A stretch of 23,796 nt of DNA, from assembly GCA_934630445.1 (NCBI GenBank), contig CAKTWY010000014.1, forward strand, positions 1 through 23,796, in the 5' to 3' direction. The stretch is from an uncultured Eubacteriales bacterium. GTDB taxonomy: Bacteria; Bacillota; Clostridia; Oscillospirales; Butyricicoccaceae. The notes beneath the pieces are model-generated. The model ran no database searches. It was given only the letters and a program-made list of their open reading frames with translations, and had not been told where the DNA came from. This document shows, in pieces, positions 9,161-16,740 of this stretch (position 1 is the stretch's first letter; every line of letters starts with the position of its first letter). The translations under genes and the position numbers were made by a program.

Positions 9161-9165
9161 AAACA

Positions 9166-9714
9166 TTATACCTCAGAAAGCTCTTTCTGCTTTTTCTCCG
9201 CGAGCTTGTCGCACTCTTTGCAGAATTTGTCCGTCAGCTCCTGCACGTCCGCCTCGGTGTTTTTATAGTCGTCTTCCGTGATCTCCGACTTTTTCTTCAT
9301 ATCCTTATACATCGCATCGCGGCGGATGTTGCGGATGGCGACCTTCGCCTCTTCCGCGACCTTGCCCACGCGCTTGATGAGCTCTTTTCTGCGCTCCTCC
9401 GTCAGCGGCGGGAATGTAAGACGAATGACCTTGCCGTCGTTCTGCGGGTTGATGCCCAGATCAGAGGCGTTGATCGCCTTCTCGATCGCCTTGAGTGCGC
9501 TCGCGTCCCACGGCTGGATCGTCAGTGTCCTCGGGTCGGGAGACGCGATGGAAGCAACCTGCTGGATCGGCGTCTGCGTTCCATAATAGTCGATGAAAAC
9601 CCTGTCTAAAATCTGAGCGTTTGCACGGCCTGCGCGGATGGTTGCAAATTCATGCTGCAAAACCTCCGTCGTTTTGGTCATTCTCGCTTCCAGTTCTTTG
9701 TATTGGCCTTTCAT
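9166..9714 (-). CDS. frr: Ribosome recycling factor
   Basis: Splits the post-termination ribosome together with EF-G, releasing mRNA and tRNA. 182 residues against the usual 185. The family is recognisable along its whole length: FATIRAGRANAQILD at the start of the three-helix bundle, the beta domain with VASIASPDPRTLTIQPWD and LGINPQNDG, RLTFPPLTEERRKEL, and the charged C-terminal helix. ATG start overlaps the pyrH stop as ATGA (9711-9714), so the two are translationally coupled. The pyrH-frr pairing is standard in bacteria; the long gap after frr is not. Confidence 0.98.
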   Translation of the reverse strand: MKGQYKELEARMTKTTEVLQHEFATIRAGRANAQILDRVFIDYYGTQTPIQQVASIASPDPRTLTIQPWDASALKAIEKAINASDLGINPQNDGKVIRLTFPPLTEERRKELIKRVGKVAEEAKVAIRNIRRDAMYKDMKKKSEITEDDYKNTEADVQELTDKFCKECDKLAEKKQKELSEV

Positions 9715-10439
9715 TTGCCTTCCTCCCTAACTAAAGTTCCTATTTTTTCACCGCAAATCACTTTGCGGATATTATCCGGGTCTTTCAGTGCGAACACGAG
9801 CACCGGGATGTGATTGTCCATCGAAAGCGACGTAGCAGTCGAATCCATCACGCCGAGGCCGCGGTTCAGTACCTCCTGATAGGTGATGTTGTCAAACTTG
9901 ACGGCGTTCGGATTTTTCGCCGGATCGGAATCATATACGCCGTCGATATTTTTGGCCAGCAGGATCACGTCGGCGTTGATCTCCGCCGCACGGAGCACCG
10001 CAGCCGTGTCTGTCGAGAAAAAGGGACTGCCAAGCCCGCATGCAAAGATGACGACTCTCCCCTTGCGCAGATGGCTGGTCGCCTTGAGACGTATGTACGG
10101 CTCGGCGATCTGCTGCATGGTAATGGCTGTCTGCACACGCACATCGACCCCGCGTTTTTCAAGTGCGTCTGAAAGCGCCAGGGCGTTGATCGTCGTCGCA
10201 AGCATGCCCATGTAATCGGCACGCGTACGATCCATCTTGCCGCTGCCATCCTTGACGCCGCGCCAGAAGTTGCCTCCCCCGACGACGATCCCGATTTCGA
10301 CGCCCATGTCTGCGCATGTCTTGATAACGTCGCACACCGGGCCAATGACCTCGTCAAAATTCAAGCCTGTCTTATTGCTCCCCGCCAGCGCCTCACCGCT
10401 GATTTTAAGGAGCACGCGTTTATACTGTGGTTTTTCCAC
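9711..10439 (-). CDS. pyrH: Uridylate kinase
   Basis: Phosphorylates UMP to UDP; a hexameric amino-acid-kinase-fold enzyme distinct from eukaryotic UMP kinases, regulated in the family by UTP and often GTP. 242 residues. Visible motifs are KRVLLKISGEALAG near the N-terminus, VVGGGNFWRG, DRTRADYMGMLATTINALAL, and near the C-terminus DSTATSLSMDNHIPVLVF. I choose the GTG at 10439 because GGGAGG lies 8 nt upstream and the family begins at this point (EKPQYKRVLLK); the open frame runs 13 codons further up but without a ribosome site. In other Firmicutes it directly follows tsf; here a MATE gene and a GH3 gene intervene, so it needs its own promoter. Confidence 0.97.
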   Translation of the reverse strand: MEKPQYKRVLLKISGEALAGSNKTGLNFDEVIGPVCDVIKTCADMGVEIGIVVGGGNFWRGVKDGSGKMDRTRADYMGMLATTINALALSDALEKRGVDVRVQTAITMQQIAEPYIRLKATSHLRKGRVVIFACGLGSPFFSTDTAAVLRAAEINADVILLAKNIDGVYDSDPAKNPNAVKFDNITYQEVLNRGLGVMDSTATSLSMDNHIPVLVFALKDPDNIRKVICGEKIGTLVREEGK

Positions 10440-10518
10440 GCAGTATGCCTCCCTGCGATTTTTTCGTATCTCCTGCACTTTTCAGCGCAATCAGCCAACG
10501 GCAGAAGTTACTTAATAT

Positions 10519-10547
10519 AATATACCATTTTTCCCATGGAATTAAAA
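10519..10547 (-). promoter_or_regulatory. Putative promoter of the pyrH-frr unit
   Basis: On the minus strand TGG-TATATT (the -10 hexamer occupies 10519-10524 with an extended TG) lies about 80 nt before pyrH, with a poor -35 (TTTTAA, 10542-10547) 17 nt away. The AT-rich block around it contrasts with the flanking genes. Plausible because the pyrH cluster is cut off from tsf, but weak in sequence. Confidence 0.42.
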
Positions 10548-10594
10548 TAGGTTGGGCTTTAATTTTTTGTGAATGACAAACCCGCGTTTTTTTC

Positions 10595-10622
10595 TTGCAT
10601 CCTGTCTATTTCGTGGTACAAT
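10595..10622 (+). promoter_or_regulatory. Sigma-A-type promoter of the GH3 gene
   Basis: TTGCAT (10595-10600) and TACAAT (10617-10622) are separated by 16 nt, about 50 nt upstream of the GH3 start. The sequence between it and the pyrH promoter (10548-10594) is AT-rich and could hold a regulator site, but I see no convincing operator palindrome. Confidence 0.65.
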
Positions 10623-10670
10623 AAATGTATCTACTGCGAGTAGCGCAAAACAAATCATCAAAAGGATGGA

Positions 10671-12821
10671 ATGATCATGGGTAAAGAAAGAGAAATGATG
10701 CGTGCCGAAATTCGTGCCCGGGCACGAGAATTGGCGGATCAGATGACGCTCGAGGAAAAGGTCTCGCAGATGCTGTTCAATGCGCCTGCCATCCCACGCC
10801 TCGGTATCCCGGAATACAACTGGTGGGGCGAGGCGCTGCATGGCGTCGCGCGCGCAGGCACGGCGACTGTTTTCCCGCAGGCGATCGGTATGGCGGCAAT
10901 GTTTGACGCGGATCTTCTCCAGGAGATCGGCGATGCGGTCGCCACTGAAGGACGCGCCAAATTTCACGAGAGCATACGCCAGAATGACCGGGATATTTAC
11001 AAAGGCCTTACTTTCTGGTCGCCGAACATCAATATTTTCCGCGATCCGCGCTGGGGCCGCGGGCACGAGACATACGGCGAAGACCCGTATCTGACCTCCC
11101 GGCTGGGTGTAGCATACATCCGCGGTCTTCAGGGCGATGGCAAGTACTTAAAAACCGCTGCATGCGCTAAGCATTATGCCGTTCACAGCGGTCCCGAGCG
11201 CCGCCGCCATTCCTTTGATGCAAAAGTTTCGCCGAAAGATCTTGAAGAAACTTATCTGCCTGCATTCGAAGCCGCGGTACGCGAGGCAAAAGTCGAGAGC
11301 GTAATGGGCGCTTATAACCGTACGAATGGCGAACCCTGCTGCGGCAGCAAAACGCTCATTCAGGATATCCTGCGCGAAAAGTGGGAGTTCGACGGTCATT
11401 TTGTTTCCGACTGCGGCGCGATTGCTGACTTCCATCTGAATCACCATGTAACCCATACCGCCCCCGAGTCTGCTGCTATGGCTGTGAACAATGGCTGCGA
11501 TCTGAACTGCGGCCGTATGTACGGATATCTTCTGGCTGCACACGCCGAAGGCCTGATCAGCGAAGAAACGATCACAGAATCTGTGATTCGGTTGATGGAA
11601 ACACGTATCCGACTGGGTCTTTTTGACGATGATTGCGAATACGCTGATATTCCGTTTGAGAAGAACGACTGCGCTGAACATCATGAGCTGGCGCTGAAGG
11701 CCGCCCGCCGTTCCATGGTTCTCCTAAGAAACAACGGCATATTGCCGCTTAACCGCGACCAGCTGAAAATAGTTGCTGTGATCGGCCCGAACGCTGACAG
11801 CCGGGCAATGCTTCTCGGCAACTATAACGGTACTCCCTCTCAGTATATCACCATTCTCGACGGAATCCGCGAGGCGATTCTGCCGCAGACACGTCTCTAC
11901 TATGCACAGGGCTGCCATCTGGTTCAGGATATGGAGGGCCTGAATTACAGCTACGACTCTTCCCTGCGCATGGATAACCGCGAGGCCGAGGCCGTTTCCA
12001 CCGCAGAGCGCGCAGATGTCGTTGTACTGTGCCTGGGCCTTGACGCATCGATCGAGGGCGAAGAGGGAGACGAAAACAATCCTTATGCAGGCGACGATAA
12101 AAAGGGCGTCGAGCTGCCCGGCAGGCAGCAGCACTTGTTGGAACGCCTTCTGGAAACCGGTAAGCCGGTCGTCGTTGTTCTCGGCGCAGGGAGCGCGATC
12201 TCCCTTCAGGGCCGCGAGGACGACTGCGCTGCGATTCTTCACGCCTGGTATCCCGGAGCGCTCGGCGGACGCGCAGTCGCCGATATTCTGTTCGGCAAAT
12301 GCTCGCCGAGCGGCAAACTCCCGGTCACTTTTTACCGTTCGACGGAAGAGCTGCCGGCTTTCGAGGACTACTCCATGCGTGGGCGCACCTACCGCTATAT
12401 GCACGGCGACGCGCTTTATCCTTTCGGCTACGGCCTGACGTACTCGAAACTCGCACTCTCCGACGCATCATGTGCGTATGACAAGAATGCATTTGACGGC
12501 GCGCGCCTTTCTGTCACTGCGGCAAATATCGGCGCATGCGCGACGCATGAAGTTCTTCAGTGCTATATCAAAGATCTGGAAAGCCCCGACGCCGTGCCCA
12601 ATCACAGCCTGTGCGCATTCCAGCCGATCTTCCTGGAAAAAGACGCCAGCGGGCGCTTCACGCTCGATATTCCTGCGCAGGCTTTTGAGGTCGTGCATCA
12701 GGACGGATCGCGCGCGATCGATTCCAAGCGCTTTGCGCTTTTTGTCGGTTTTTCGCAGCCCGACGCACGCAGCGTCTCTTTGATGGGGTCCGCACCTGTG
12801 CAGCTTGAGATCACGTTGTAA
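10671..12821 (+). CDS. Glycoside hydrolase family 3 protein (beta-xylosidase/beta-glucosidase type)
   Basis: Retaining exo-glycosidase releasing terminal beta-linked sugars from oligosaccharides. 716 residues, no signal peptide, so probably cytoplasmic, acting on imported oligosaccharides. The N-terminal GH3 barrel has WWGEALHGVARAG, PNINIFRDPRWGRGHETYGEDPYL and KHYAVHSGPE; the nucleophile is D247 in SDCGAI, a motif variant typical of the xylosidase/arabinosidase-like branch. The second domain has VIGPNADS, LLGNYNG and an acidic loop EGEEGDENN (about 460) that should hold the acid/base residue; ALYPFGYGLTYS leads into the C-terminal Fn3-like domain. AAGGA serves ATG at 10671 or ATG at 10677 (10 nt away, equally plausible). 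It is divergent from pyrH and convergent with the MATE gene, with no sugar transporter or regulator alongside. Exact substrate is not readable. Confidence 0.95.
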   Translation: MIMGKEREMMRAEIRARARELADQMTLEEKVSQMLFNAPAIPRLGIPEYNWWGEALHGVARAGTATVFPQAIGMAAMFDADLLQEIGDAVATEGRAKFHESIRQNDRDIYKGLTFWSPNINIFRDPRWGRGHETYGEDPYLTSRLGVAYIRGLQGDGKYLKTAACAKHYAVHSGPERRRHSFDAKVSPKDLEETYLPAFEAAVREAKVESVMGAYNRTNGEPCCGSKTLIQDILREKWEFDGHFVSDCGAIADFHLNHHVTHTAPESAAMAVNNGCDLNCGRMYGYLLAAHAEGLISEETITESVIRLMETRIRLGLFDDDCEYADIPFEKNDCAEHHELALKAARRSMVLLRNNGILPLNRDQLKIVAVIGPNADSRAMLLGNYNGTPSQYITILDGIREAILPQTRLYYAQGCHLVQDMEGLNYSYDSSLRMDNREAEAVSTAERADVVVLCLGLDASIEGEEGDENNPYAGDDKKGVELPGRQQHLLERLLETGKPVVVVLGAGSAISLQGREDDCAAILHAWYPGALGGRAVADILFGKCSPSGKLPVTFYRSTEELPAFEDYSMRGRTYRYMHGDALYPFGYGLTYSKLALSDASCAYDKNAFDGARLSVTAANIGACATHEVLQCYIKDLESPDAVPNHSLCAFQPIFLEKDASGRFTLDIPAQAFEVVHQDGSRAIDSKRFALFVGFSQPDARSVSLMGSAPVQLEITL

Positions 12822-12833
12822 AGCACCGTATTC

Positions 12834-12870
12834 AAAAGCCCGATTCCGTATAACGCGGAATCGGGCTTTT
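12834..12870. terminator. Bidirectional terminator between GH3 and MATE genes
   Basis: Perfect 15-bp stem (12834-12848 with 12856-12870, 7-nt loop) with a GC core and A/T ends, giving a T6 run on the plus strand after the GH3 gene and a T4 run on the minus strand after the MATE gene. It sits 12 nt past the GH3 stop and 42 nt past the MATE stop. Confidence 0.93.
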
Positions 12871-12911
12871 TTAACGTGACGTTCATGCAGCGTCAAGCAT
12901 AAAGTCGCTAC

Positions 12912-14270
12912 CTACTTCTTTTCCAGTTTACGGAACAGGCGACGGAGCACAACCACTGCCGCTGCCGCCAGCACAAATTCGGCCGTCAGCTGCGCATATG
13001 CCAGGCCGTAGAGCGGGAAGAAATCATTCAGAACAACAAGCGCAGGGATCTCGAGCACAATTTTTCTCAAAATCGCAAAAATAAGCGCTTCTTTTCCCAT
13101 GCCCGTCGCCTGGAACACGCCCACTGCGATAAAGTCGATGCACAGAAAGGGCAGGCCCAGACAAAAGCCGCGCAAAAGCTTTTCACCGTAAGATATGACT
13201 TCTCCATTTTGCATAAATAATCCGATCAGCTGCCCTGCCTGCAGATAGTAAAGAATCATTACTGCGATCAAAACAGAGAGGGCGATTTTTACAGAAAACA
13301 ACAGTGTGTCTTTCATCCTGCGTGTATTGCCGCTGGCGAAATTGTAACTGATCAGCGGCATGATCCCCTGCGAAAGCCCCATGGACACATACATTGGAAC
13401 CATATAGATTTTCTGCGTGATGCCCATCGCCGCAACTGCGTCCGGGCCGTAAACCGATGTAAAATTATTGAGTACCGTCATGCCCGTGACATTGAGAAGA
13501 TTTTGAATGGCCGCAGGGATGCCGACACCGCACACTCCCGCAACAATGGCCCTGTTCCACCTGAACATGCTCGGTTTGATGCAGATATATGTATGCCCGC
13601 GTTTCACAAACAGAAGGACAAAAAAATAAAGGCACGCTACGCAATTGGAGAGAAAGGTCGCCAGCCCTGCCCCTTCCGCTCCCATATTCAATCCGCCCGG
13701 AAGAATAAAAATCGGATCCAGCACGATATTCAACAGGCATCCGCTCATCGTACCAATGCTTGCATGCAGCGCTCCGCCCTCTGCACGGACAAGATACACC
13801 ATAACGACATTCAGAATGGCCGGCGTTGCACCAAAAGTAACCGTCCACTTCATGTATGCAGCCGTAGCAGCCATAGTGCTCGACTCGACCCCCAAAAGCA
13901 TCAGAAGCGGCCCTTTCAACACCGTACACAGAACGGAAAAGATAATGCCAAAACACACCGCACAGTAAAATCCAAACGCAGAGCTGCGGTATACGGTATC
14001 ATATTCCCTTTTCCCCAGCGCGCGGCTCATCATGCTGGAACTGCCCACGCCAAACAAATTGTTGACCGCATTGAATGCCAACAGTACCGGCGCAGCCAAA
14101 GTGACTGCCGCGTTCTGTACAGAATTATTGAGCATCCCGACAAAGTACGTATCCGCCAGATTGTAAAGAACCATCACCAGCGAACTTAAAATCGTCGGAA
14201 CGGCCAGCTTTAAAACAGCCTTTGGGATCGGACTTTGTTCAAACAATGTGATTTTTTGCACGTTTGCCAT
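12912..14270 (-). CDS. MATE family multidrug/metabolite efflux transporter
   Basis: Multi-drug and toxin extrusion family, inner-membrane antiporter using Na+ or H+. 452 residues, normal length, with about twelve hydrophobic segments in two homologous halves. Family-like stretches include PIPKAVLKLAVPTILSSLV and NLADTYFVGMLN in the first half and QNLLNVTGMTVLNNF and MGLSQGIMPLISYNFASG in the second; the C-terminus is short and basic. ATG start with AAGGAG 12 nt upstream, rather far. It lies just after the tsf terminator and is visibly more AT-rich than the ribosomal genes beside it. Convergent with the GH3 gene. Substrate unknown; I see no clear promoter, so it could depend on read-through from tsf. 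Confidence 0.94.
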   Translation of the reverse strand: MANVQKITLFEQSPIPKAVLKLAVPTILSSLVMVLYNLADTYFVGMLNNSVQNAAVTLAAPVLLAFNAVNNLFGVGSSSMMSRALGKREYDTVYRSSAFGFYCAVCFGIIFSVLCTVLKGPLLMLLGVESSTMAATAAYMKWTVTFGATPAILNVVMVYLVRAEGGALHASIGTMSGCLLNIVLDPIFILPGGLNMGAEGAGLATFLSNCVACLYFFVLLFVKRGHTYICIKPSMFRWNRAIVAGVCGVGIPAAIQNLLNVTGMTVLNNFTSVYGPDAVAAMGITQKIYMVPMYVSMGLSQGIMPLISYNFASGNTRRMKDTLLFSVKIALSVLIAVMILYYLQAGQLIGLFMQNGEVISYGEKLLRGFCLGLPFLCIDFIAVGVFQATGMGKEALIFAILRKIVLEIPALVVLNDFFPLYGLAYAQLTAEFVLAAAAVVVLRRLFRKLEKK

Positions 14271-14340
14271 GTATATAAAAATCTCCTTGCATCCATAAAC
14301 CTGTTTTATGCTTCTATCTTCTTATGATGGCGGTATAAAA

Positions 14341-14373
14341 AGGGCTCAAGGTACCAAAAGCACCTTGAGCCCT
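14341..14373 (-). terminator. Terminator after tsf
   Basis: Perfect 12-bp stem (14341-14352 with 14362-14373, 9-nt loop) followed on the minus strand by TTTTATA. It lies 35 nt after the tsf stop and ends the rpsB-tsf unit before the MATE gene. Confidence 0.9.
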
Positions 14374-14407
14374 GCTTTTTCAGCCAGAAAAAACGGTAAA
14401 AGCCGTC

Positions 14408-15346
14408 TTACTTCGCCATGCTGGCGACTTCTTCAGCAAAATTGTCTTCGCGCTTTGCAAGTCCCTCGCCCTTCTCATAGCGGAGGAACTTCACGAGCTT
14501 GATCGTGCCGCCGAGCTCTTTCGCCACTTCCGCAATGTGCTTTTCAACAGAGACCTTGTTCTCCTTAACGAACGCCTGCTGCAGGAGGCAATTCTCCTCA
14601 TAGTACTTGCCGATGCGGCCCATAACCATCTTCTCAATAATCGCATCCGGCTTCGGCTTCGCGCTCTGGGCATTTTCTTCCTTCGCCTGGGCGAGAAGAA
14701 TCTCCTTCTCTTTGGCAAGGGTCGCTTCGTCGACTTCGGACTTATCCAGATAGCTCGGACGCATCGCAGCAGCCTGCATGCCAATATCGAGGCCAAGCTC
14801 AGCAACAACCGGGTTTCCCTTCAAATCGTCGGACACTTCCAGACCAACCAGAACGCCGATCACGCCGCCCATATGGGTGTAGCCGACATTGACAGTAGAC
14901 GCATCAAAGCGGGCAAAGCGGCGGATCTGCAAGTTCTCACCAATGGTGAGGACTTTCTCCTGCAGCATTTCCGCAACGTTCTTGTCGCTGTCGGGATATT
15001 TGCAGGTCTTGAGCGCTTCCACATCGGCAGGATTCTCAAGCATCACAACCGTCGCGAGATCTGCGACAAATTTCTTGAAATCAGCGTTTTTCGCAACAAA
15101 GTCGGTCTCACTGTTGACCTCGATAATCGAAGCCACGCCGCACTTGTCGCAGATACCGACATAAACAATCCCCTCCGCCGCGATGCGCCCGGCCTTTTTC
15201 GCCGCTGCGGCAAGGCCCTTTTCACGAAGGTATTCAGTTGCTTTCTCCATATCGCCATTCGCTTCTGTCAGCGCTTTCTTGCAGTCCATCATGCCGGCGC
15301 CGGTCGCTTCACGCAGCGCTTTTACATCCTGAGCAGTAAATGCCAT
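14408..15346 (-). CDS. tsf: Translation elongation factor Ts
   Basis: Guanine-nucleotide exchange factor for EF-Tu. 312 residues, slightly longer than the E. coli protein, in line with Clostridia. The N-terminal UBA-like domain is MAFTAQDVKALREATGAGMM and DCKKALTEANGD; the core has the signature SETDFVAKN (T81-N87) that inserts into the EF-Tu nucleotide-binding domain. I choose ATG at 15346 because GGAGG lies 9 nt upstream; an in-frame TTG three codons earlier lacks a usable site. It follows rpsB after a terminator hairpin, so part of its transcription may be attenuated relative to rpsB. pyrH, its normal downstream partner, is displaced by about 4 kb. Confidence 0.98.
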   Translation of the reverse strand: MAFTAQDVKALREATGAGMMDCKKALTEANGDMEKATEYLREKGLAAAAKKAGRIAAEGIVYVGICDKCGVASIIEVNSETDFVAKNADFKKFVADLATVVMLENPADVEALKTCKYPDSDKNVAEMLQEKVLTIGENLQIRRFARFDASTVNVGYTHMGGVIGVLVGLEVSDDLKGNPVVAELGLDIGMQAAAMRPSYLDKSEVDEATLAKEKEILLAQAKEENAQSAKPKPDAIIEKMVMGRIGKYYEENCLLQQAFVKENKVSVEKHIAEVAKELGGTIKLVKFLRYEKGEGLAKREDNFAEEVASMAK

Positions 15347-15402
15347 TCTATTCAACCTCCATTAGTTTTATTACAGATTTCAAACAAATCATGATTCTTA
15401 AA

Positions 15403-15431
15403 AAAGCCCGCATAAAAACTATGCGGGCTTT
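15403..15431 (-). terminator. Terminator/attenuator between rpsB and tsf
   Basis: Perfect 11-bp stem (15403-15413 with 15421-15431, loop AAAAACT) followed on the minus strand by a T-run (GGGCTTTTTTAAG). It begins 10 nt after the rpsB stop. Since I see no strong promoter for tsf, it probably works as a partial terminator within the operon. Confidence 0.88.
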
Positions 15432-15440
15432 CGACCGAAC

Positions 15441-16193
15441 TTATTCGGCGGCTTTTACTTCTTCGCCCTCGGCCTTTTCGGCGACTGCCTCATCGGAAAC
15501 GGTCAGCTCGTCGCCCTGTCTGCCCTCGGTTACTGCGTTCGACATGGTCTGCGCAATGAGCTTGATAGCGCGGATCGCATCGTCGTTGCCCGGAATCACA
15601 TAATCGATCTCGTCCGGATCGCAGTTGGTATCAACGATCGCCACGACGGGAATGCCGAGCTTGCGCGCTTCCGCGATGGCGTTTTTCTCTTTTCTCGGGT
15701 CAACTACGAAGAGTGCGCCGGGAAGCTTCTTCATCTCTTTGACGCCGCCGAGGTATTTCTCGAGCTTTTCGATCTCGAGCTTATGCTTAATAACTTCCTT
15801 CTTCGGGAGAAGATCGAACGTGCCGTCTTCCTGCATCTTATTGAGCTGGTTCAGACGGTCGATCCTGCGGCGCATGGTCTTGAAGTTCGTGAGCATGCCG
15901 CCCAGCCAACGGGCGTTGACATAGAACATGCCGACTCTCGTCGCCTCTTCCTTGATCGCTTCCTGCGCCTGCTTCTTCGTGCCGACATAAAGCACGCTGT
16001 CGCCGGCCGCAGCAACGTCGCGCACAAAGTAGTACGCCTCTTCAAGCTTCTTCACCGTCTTCTGAAGGTCGATGATGTAGATGCCGTTGCGCTCCGTGTA
16101 GATGTACGGGGCCATTTTCGGGTTCCATCTCCTGGTCTGGTGACCAAAATGGACGCCCGCCTCCAGAAGCTGCTTCATTGAAATAACTGCCAT
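15441..16193 (-). CDS. rpsB: 30S ribosomal protein S2
   Basis: Structural protein of the small subunit, assembled late near the head-platform junction. 250 residues. It opens with the family signature MKQLLEAGVHFGHQTRRWNP, followed by KMAPYIYTERNGIYIIDLQKT, NARWLGGMLTNFKT and LPGALFVVDPRKE, and ends in an acidic Glu/Ala tail. The start is fixed by a textbook AAGGAGG 7 nt before ATG at 16193; the open frame continues 42 codons upstream, but that part is leader. It has its own promoter and a structured 5' leader, and is followed by the attenuator-like hairpin and tsf. Confidence 0.99.
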   Translation of the reverse strand: MAVISMKQLLEAGVHFGHQTRRWNPKMAPYIYTERNGIYIIDLQKTVKKLEEAYYFVRDVAAAGDSVLYVGTKKQAQEAIKEEATRVGMFYVNARWLGGMLTNFKTMRRRIDRLNQLNKMQEDGTFDLLPKKEVIKHKLEIEKLEKYLGGVKEMKKLPGALFVVDPRKEKNAIAEARKLGIPVVAIVDTNCDPDEIDYVIPGNDDAIRAIKLIAQTMSNAVTEGRQGDELTVSDEAVAEKAEGEEVKAAE

Positions 16194-16284
16194 GTTTTTT
16201 CCTCCTTCGGTTTTTACCGCCATCCCGTCGTACGCTTCGCAGCCTTCCGGCACCGGCGAAACAAGCGGAATGTGTGTATTCAGC
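16194..16284 (-). promoter_or_regulatory. rpsB 5' leader with foldable segments
   Basis: About 90 nt separate the predicted transcription start from rpsB. The arms 16233-16240 and 16256-16267 can form an interrupted stem enclosing a CCGG-rich hairpin, and a small hairpin (CGGT/ACCG, 16208-16219) ends exactly against the Shine-Dalgarno sequence at 16201-16207. Such placement fits autoregulation by S2, known for rpsB leaders in proteobacteria, but I do not recognise this one as a described family. Confidence 0.4.
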
Positions 16285-16290
16285 CTGCCT

Positions 16291-16319
16291 ATTTTACCAC
16301 AGACGGGCCGTAAATTCAA
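16291..16319 (-). promoter_or_regulatory. Sigma-A-type promoter of rpsB-tsf
   Basis: On the minus strand TTGAAT (16314-16319) and TAAAAT (16291-16296) are 17 nt apart, with an extended TGG before the -10. It lies between the PRC-barrel gene's stop and rpsB. Confidence 0.75.
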
Positions 16320-16344
16320 TATTTAATTTTCATTTCCGTCCAAA

Positions 16345-16629
16345 TTATGAGAAAAACTTTTTCCGCTCTTTATTTTTCGGCGGGCGCGGACGGTCATATT
16401 TGACAAGAATGATATCCTCTCCAATTTTTGCAATGCACTCCCATGGAACGACATAGTCGTCCTCCCGCCCGAACAGTCCGAAAAAACGACATGGACCTGG
16501 CACGACGATCGCCACGATCTGACCTGTACAGCTGTCAAACTCCACGTCAAAGGCATAGCCGAGCCTTGCGCCGTCGCAAACATTGATCACTTCCTTGCAG
16601 CGCAGGTCGACGATTCTGCAGACATTCAT
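16345..16629 (-). CDS. PRC-barrel domain protein, YlmC/YmxH family
   Basis: Small protein of 94 residues made of one PRC-barrel. The family, called YlmC/YmxH, is widespread in spore-forming Firmicutes and its biochemical role is not settled. It begins MNVCRIVDLRCKEVINVCDG, with the family's GxRLGY-like element (GARLGYAFDVEFD), a central hydrophobic strand IVAIVVPGP and VPWECIAKIGEDIILV, and ends in a lysine-rich tail. The ATG at 16629 has GGGGAGG 11 nt upstream; earlier in-frame GTGs at 16641 and 16632 are too close to that site. It is followed within 26 nt by the rpsB promoter region, and its own leader holds an 8-bp GC hairpin (16659-16666 with 16683-16690). Confidence 0.85.
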   Translation of the reverse strand: MNVCRIVDLRCKEVINVCDGARLGYAFDVEFDSCTGQIVAIVVPGPCRFFGLFGREDDYVVPWECIAKIGEDIILVKYDRPRPPKNKERKKFFS

Positions 16630-16698
16630 CACAAAGCACACCTCCCCGCGTGATCCTTCCCCGGCGCGCGGTCACTCCCATACGCCGGGGATATCATC

Positions 16699-16728
16699 TT
16701 TATGCGCGAATGTGCGCCGTTATGCCAA
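16699..16728 (-). promoter_or_regulatory. Possible promoter of the PRC-barrel gene
   Basis: On the minus strand TTGGCA (16723-16728) and CATAAA (16699-16704) are 18 nt apart, between the permease stop and the PRC-barrel start. Weak, but the only candidate in this gap. Confidence 0.33.
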
Positions 16729-16740
16729 AATGCGCCTGTC

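Larger units (their letters stand above)
8860..9165. other. frr-uppS intergenic gap of 306 nt, rich in inverted repeats
   Basis: No recognisable gene lies here, although neighbouring genes of this cluster mostly overlap or sit within a few dozen bases. It holds at least four inverted repeats: 9133-9142 with 9151-9160 (perfect 10 bp, 8-nt loop), 9063-9074 with 9081-9092 (perfect 12 bp, loop ATTTCT), 8889-8897 with 8904-8912 (perfect 9 bp, very GC-rich), and an imperfect one around 8942-8963. The block between about 9040 and 9062 is very AT-rich. A 110-codon open frame on the minus strand spans the whole gap (9166 to 8834) but has an arginine- and cysteine-rich, domain-less product and contains all the hairpins, so I read the gap as non-coding. 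What it does is unknown. Confidence 0.6.

Noticed and set aside
10542..11066. 174-codon minus-strand frame upstream of pyrH
   Set aside because: Overlaps the GH3 N-terminus and both promoters; no family resemblance.
16659..16690. GC hairpin after the permease gene considered as a terminator
   Set aside because: No T-run follows on either strand; it is noted only as a leader hairpin of the PRC-barrel gene.
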